The position numbers and the translations under genes are program-made. Shown here piece by piece: positions 5,478-6,696 of a stretch of DNA of 6,696 nucleotides (the stretch's first letter is position 1; each line of letters begins with the position of its first letter). The notes beneath the pieces were generated by a model. It was given only the letters and a program-made list of their open reading frames with translations. It did not search any database and was not told where the DNA came from. This DNA is from Candidatus Kariarchaeota archaeon (lineage in GTDB: Archaea; Asgardarchaeota; Heimdallarchaeia; Heimdallarchaeales; Kariarchaeaceae): assembly GCA_016839545.1 (NCBI GenBank), contig JAEOUB010000512.1:1-6696 (forward strand), given 5' to 3'.

Positions 5478-5493
5478 TGAACAGTACTATTCA
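5478..5493 (-). promoter_or_regulatory. 16-bp near-perfect dyad, candidate operator
   Basis: TGAACAGTACTATTCA is palindromic at 14 of 16 positions (7 of 8 base pairs). It starts about 23 bases upstream of the TATA box of the three-repeat protein, and lies just beyond the 3' end of the carbonic anhydrase gene. It could be a dimeric regulator site for the downstream gene; the eight paired bases leave no loop, so an RNA hairpin is unlikely. Confidence 0.4.
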
Positions 5494-5516
5494 TCGGGGT
5501 TGCAATTGAATTGTTT

Positions 5517-6098
5517 CTAGGGGAAGAAGATAACCTCTTTCTCGTCCAGTTTGTAGTAGGCTGATAGTACTGCAAAATGTTCATCCTTATTAGCTTCAAC
5601 AAGTAATGAGGATAGCTTGAAGATCTCGGTTGCCTGGTGGTTGGTATTAGCCTTGATGTGCTCGAAAAGATCCTGATCCTTGGGGGCAAGTTGAATCTGA
5701 TCAAACATCTGAGACATATTTGGAGTTGGAGCAGGTGTCTCCTGACGAACTGAGTTGAGTTTGCCTGTCACTGCCCCGCAGTTCTGATGGCCTAAGACTA
5801 TCACCAGCTTGATACCTAGGGCATCCACAGCAAATTCAATGCTTGCCACAACCTCGGGAGTCACAATATTCCCTGCAATACGAATGACAAATAATTCGCC
5901 AAGAACGCTGTCAAAGATAAACTCGGGGACTACACGGCTGTCTGCACATGCAATAATCACCGCATATGGTGTCTGTGCCTCGACCAGGTCATCTGCCGGT
6001 GTACTGAGCCAGTTGGTACTATTACCGGTCTTCCACCTCTGGTTCCCCTGTTTCAGTAGATTGAGGTACTCGGGGATCGATAAATTCCGTTCTGGCAT
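5517..6098 (-). CDS. Beta-class carbonic anhydrase
   Basis: This is a 193-residue zinc enzyme that interconverts CO2 and bicarbonate, probably cytosolic and oligomeric as in the beta class. Zinc ligands are Cys51 in IIACADSR, and His104 and Cys107 in VLGHQNCGAV. The catalytic Asp53-Arg55 pair is present, followed by the family segments FVIRIAGNIVTPE and SIEFAVDALGI. The C-terminus VLSAYYKLDEKEVIFF matches the usual last strand. Length is normal and all active-site residues are intact, so it should be active. There is no signal peptide. ATG 6098 lies about 28 nt downstream of a TCTTAAAAAC box on the minus strand. It is divergent from a K+ channel gene across 158 bases, so bicarbonate supply and K+ movement may be co-regulated, which is inference. 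Alternative substrates known for some family members (COS, CS2) are not indicated. Confidence 0.95.
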   Translation of the reverse strand: MPERNLSIPEYLNLLKQGNQRWKTGNSTNWLSTPADDLVEAQTPYAVIIACADSRVVPEFIFDSVLGELFVIRIAGNIVTPEVVASIEFAVDALGIKLVIVLGHQNCGAVTGKLNSVRQETPAPTPNMSQMFDQIQLAPKDQDLFEHIKANTNHQATEIFKLSSLLVEANKDEHFAVLSAYYKLDEKEVIFFP

Positions 6099-6120
6099 CT
6101 ATTTTCCCTTTTCAATCCGG

Positions 6121-6130
6121 GTTTTTAAGA
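6121..6130 (-). promoter_or_regulatory. TATA box of the carbonic anhydrase gene
   Basis: On the minus strand this reads TCTTAAAAAC, centred about 27-28 nt upstream of ATG 6098. A GGG about 10 bases before the ATG is a weak ribosome binding site candidate but is not needed if the mRNA is leaderless. Confidence 0.55.
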
Positions 6131-6224
6131 CCTAAGTCAAGTGCTATGGGATACTACTTGGATGAAAGCTGATTGTGATATCAACACTGAAGTCATACTT
6201 GAGATGAGGTAGGCAATAACCGAG

Positions 6225-6235
6225 CTATTTTAATC
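6225..6235 (+). promoter_or_regulatory. TATA box of the K+ channel gene
   Basis: CTATTTTAATC is centred 27 nt upstream of ATG 6257, again without a Shine-Dalgarno. It lies about 100 bases from the carbonic anhydrase TATA box in the shared divergent region. Confidence 0.6.
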
Positions 6236-6256
6236 AGAACAGCACTCCAATTCCGT

Positions 6257-6696
6257 ATGGGTAGCAGGAACCTGATCGCAGAAACAAGTTTCATTGAAAG
6301 GCGTCTGAAATATGTTGTAATTGTTCTCTCTACGATTTTTGTTCTCAATATTTTGGCATTTATCTTTCTGGAAGGACTGAACTTGCTGGATGCCATCTAT
6401 TTCACAATTATTACCATTACAACTGTCGGATATGGGGACATTACGCCAGAGAATCCGGTAACGAAAATCCTGCTCATCTTGCTATTGATCACCACACTGA
6501 CTATTGTGGCCACCATCTCTGAGTTTGTGATAGACCGGGTGGTGGCCCGAAGAGAGAGTCGACTGTATCTGCCTGCTGGTGGTGTGGGCTGGAAGAAACA
6601 TGCCATTATTGCCGATATCACCCCATTGAGCTTGGATATAGCAAGGACACTTCAGACACGGTTCATTGACGTACTGCTTCTAGACCAAGATTCTGA
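6257..6696 (+). CDS. Two-TM potassium channel with RCK/TrkA-N-like domain (partial, 3' end missing)
   Basis: The frame is open from ATG 6257 to the window end, 146 codons plus two bases, with no stop. It encodes a cytoplasmic-membrane K+ channel subunit of the MthK/Kch type. TM1 spans about residues 18-38, the pore helix 46-55 and the selectivity filter TVGYGD 56-61. TM2 spans about 70-93, followed by a basic linker (RVVARRESR). A Rossmann-like regulatory domain begins at about 113: HAIIAD forms strand 1 and FIDVLLLDQD strand 2, with the acidic end of strand 2 retained. The usual glycine-rich GxGxxG turn is replaced by DITPLSLD, so normal dinucleotide binding is doubtful. The gene is divergent from carbonic anhydrase. 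The missing C-terminus should hold the rest of the RCK domain. Confidence 0.9.
   Translation, partial: MGSRNLIAETSFIERRLKYVVIVLSTIFVLNILAFIFLEGLNLLDAIYFTIITITTVGYGDITPENPVTKILLILLLITTLTIVATISEFVIDRVVARRESRLYLPAGGVGWKKHAIIADITPLSLDIARTLQTRFIDVLLLDQDS

Noticed and set aside
6193..6621. Two minus-strand frames opposite the K+ channel
   Set aside because: The plus strand encodes an unmistakable pore (TVGYGD) and an open frame to the window end.

Overview
The window looks like mesophilic archaeal DNA. Nearly every credible start codon has an A/T-rich TATA-like box centred about 24-28 nt upstream and lacks a convincing Shine-Dalgarno sequence, which is the layout of leaderless archaeal transcripts. 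Start codons are mostly ATG with at least one probable GTG. I cannot name the lineage from the sequence alone. No rRNA, tRNA, CRISPR array, insertion sequence or integrase is visible.

Layout. Bases 1-220 are AT-rich and hold no supported gene. Next, on the minus strand, come an ACR3-family arsenite efflux transporter (221-1285) and an APH/SrkA-like small-molecule or protein kinase (1404-2390). A class I SAM-dependent methyltransferase (2550-3401, plus) is divergent from the kinase. It is followed on the plus strand by a five-helix membrane protein (3460-3903) and two small two-helix membrane proteins (4003-4218 and 4415-4627). These two are paralogues of each other. On the minus strand lie a four-helix membrane protein (4630-5052), a small helical protein with three EF-hand/TerB-like repeats (5108-5425) and a beta-class carbonic anhydrase (5517-6098). 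Divergent from the anhydrase is a two-TM potassium channel with a degenerate RCK domain (6257 onward, cut by the window end).

How the genes may work together. There is no long operon: almost every gene carries its own promoter. The methyltransferase and kinase share a divergent control region, as do the carbonic anhydrase and the K+ channel. The latter pair could link CO2/bicarbonate balance with K+ flux, but that is inference. The centre of the window (3460-5425) is a run of small uncharacterised proteins, four of them integral membrane proteins. Its most informative feature is the tandem pair at 3946-4627. Both the coding sequences (ungapped, 25 of 70 residues identical) and the upstream promoter blocks (25 of 35 bases identical, with a CCGAAAT element at the same distance from TATA) have been kept, so gene and promoter appear to have been duplicated as one unit. 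No complete novel system can be proved from this window; the pair and its shared element are the best candidate for something undescribed.
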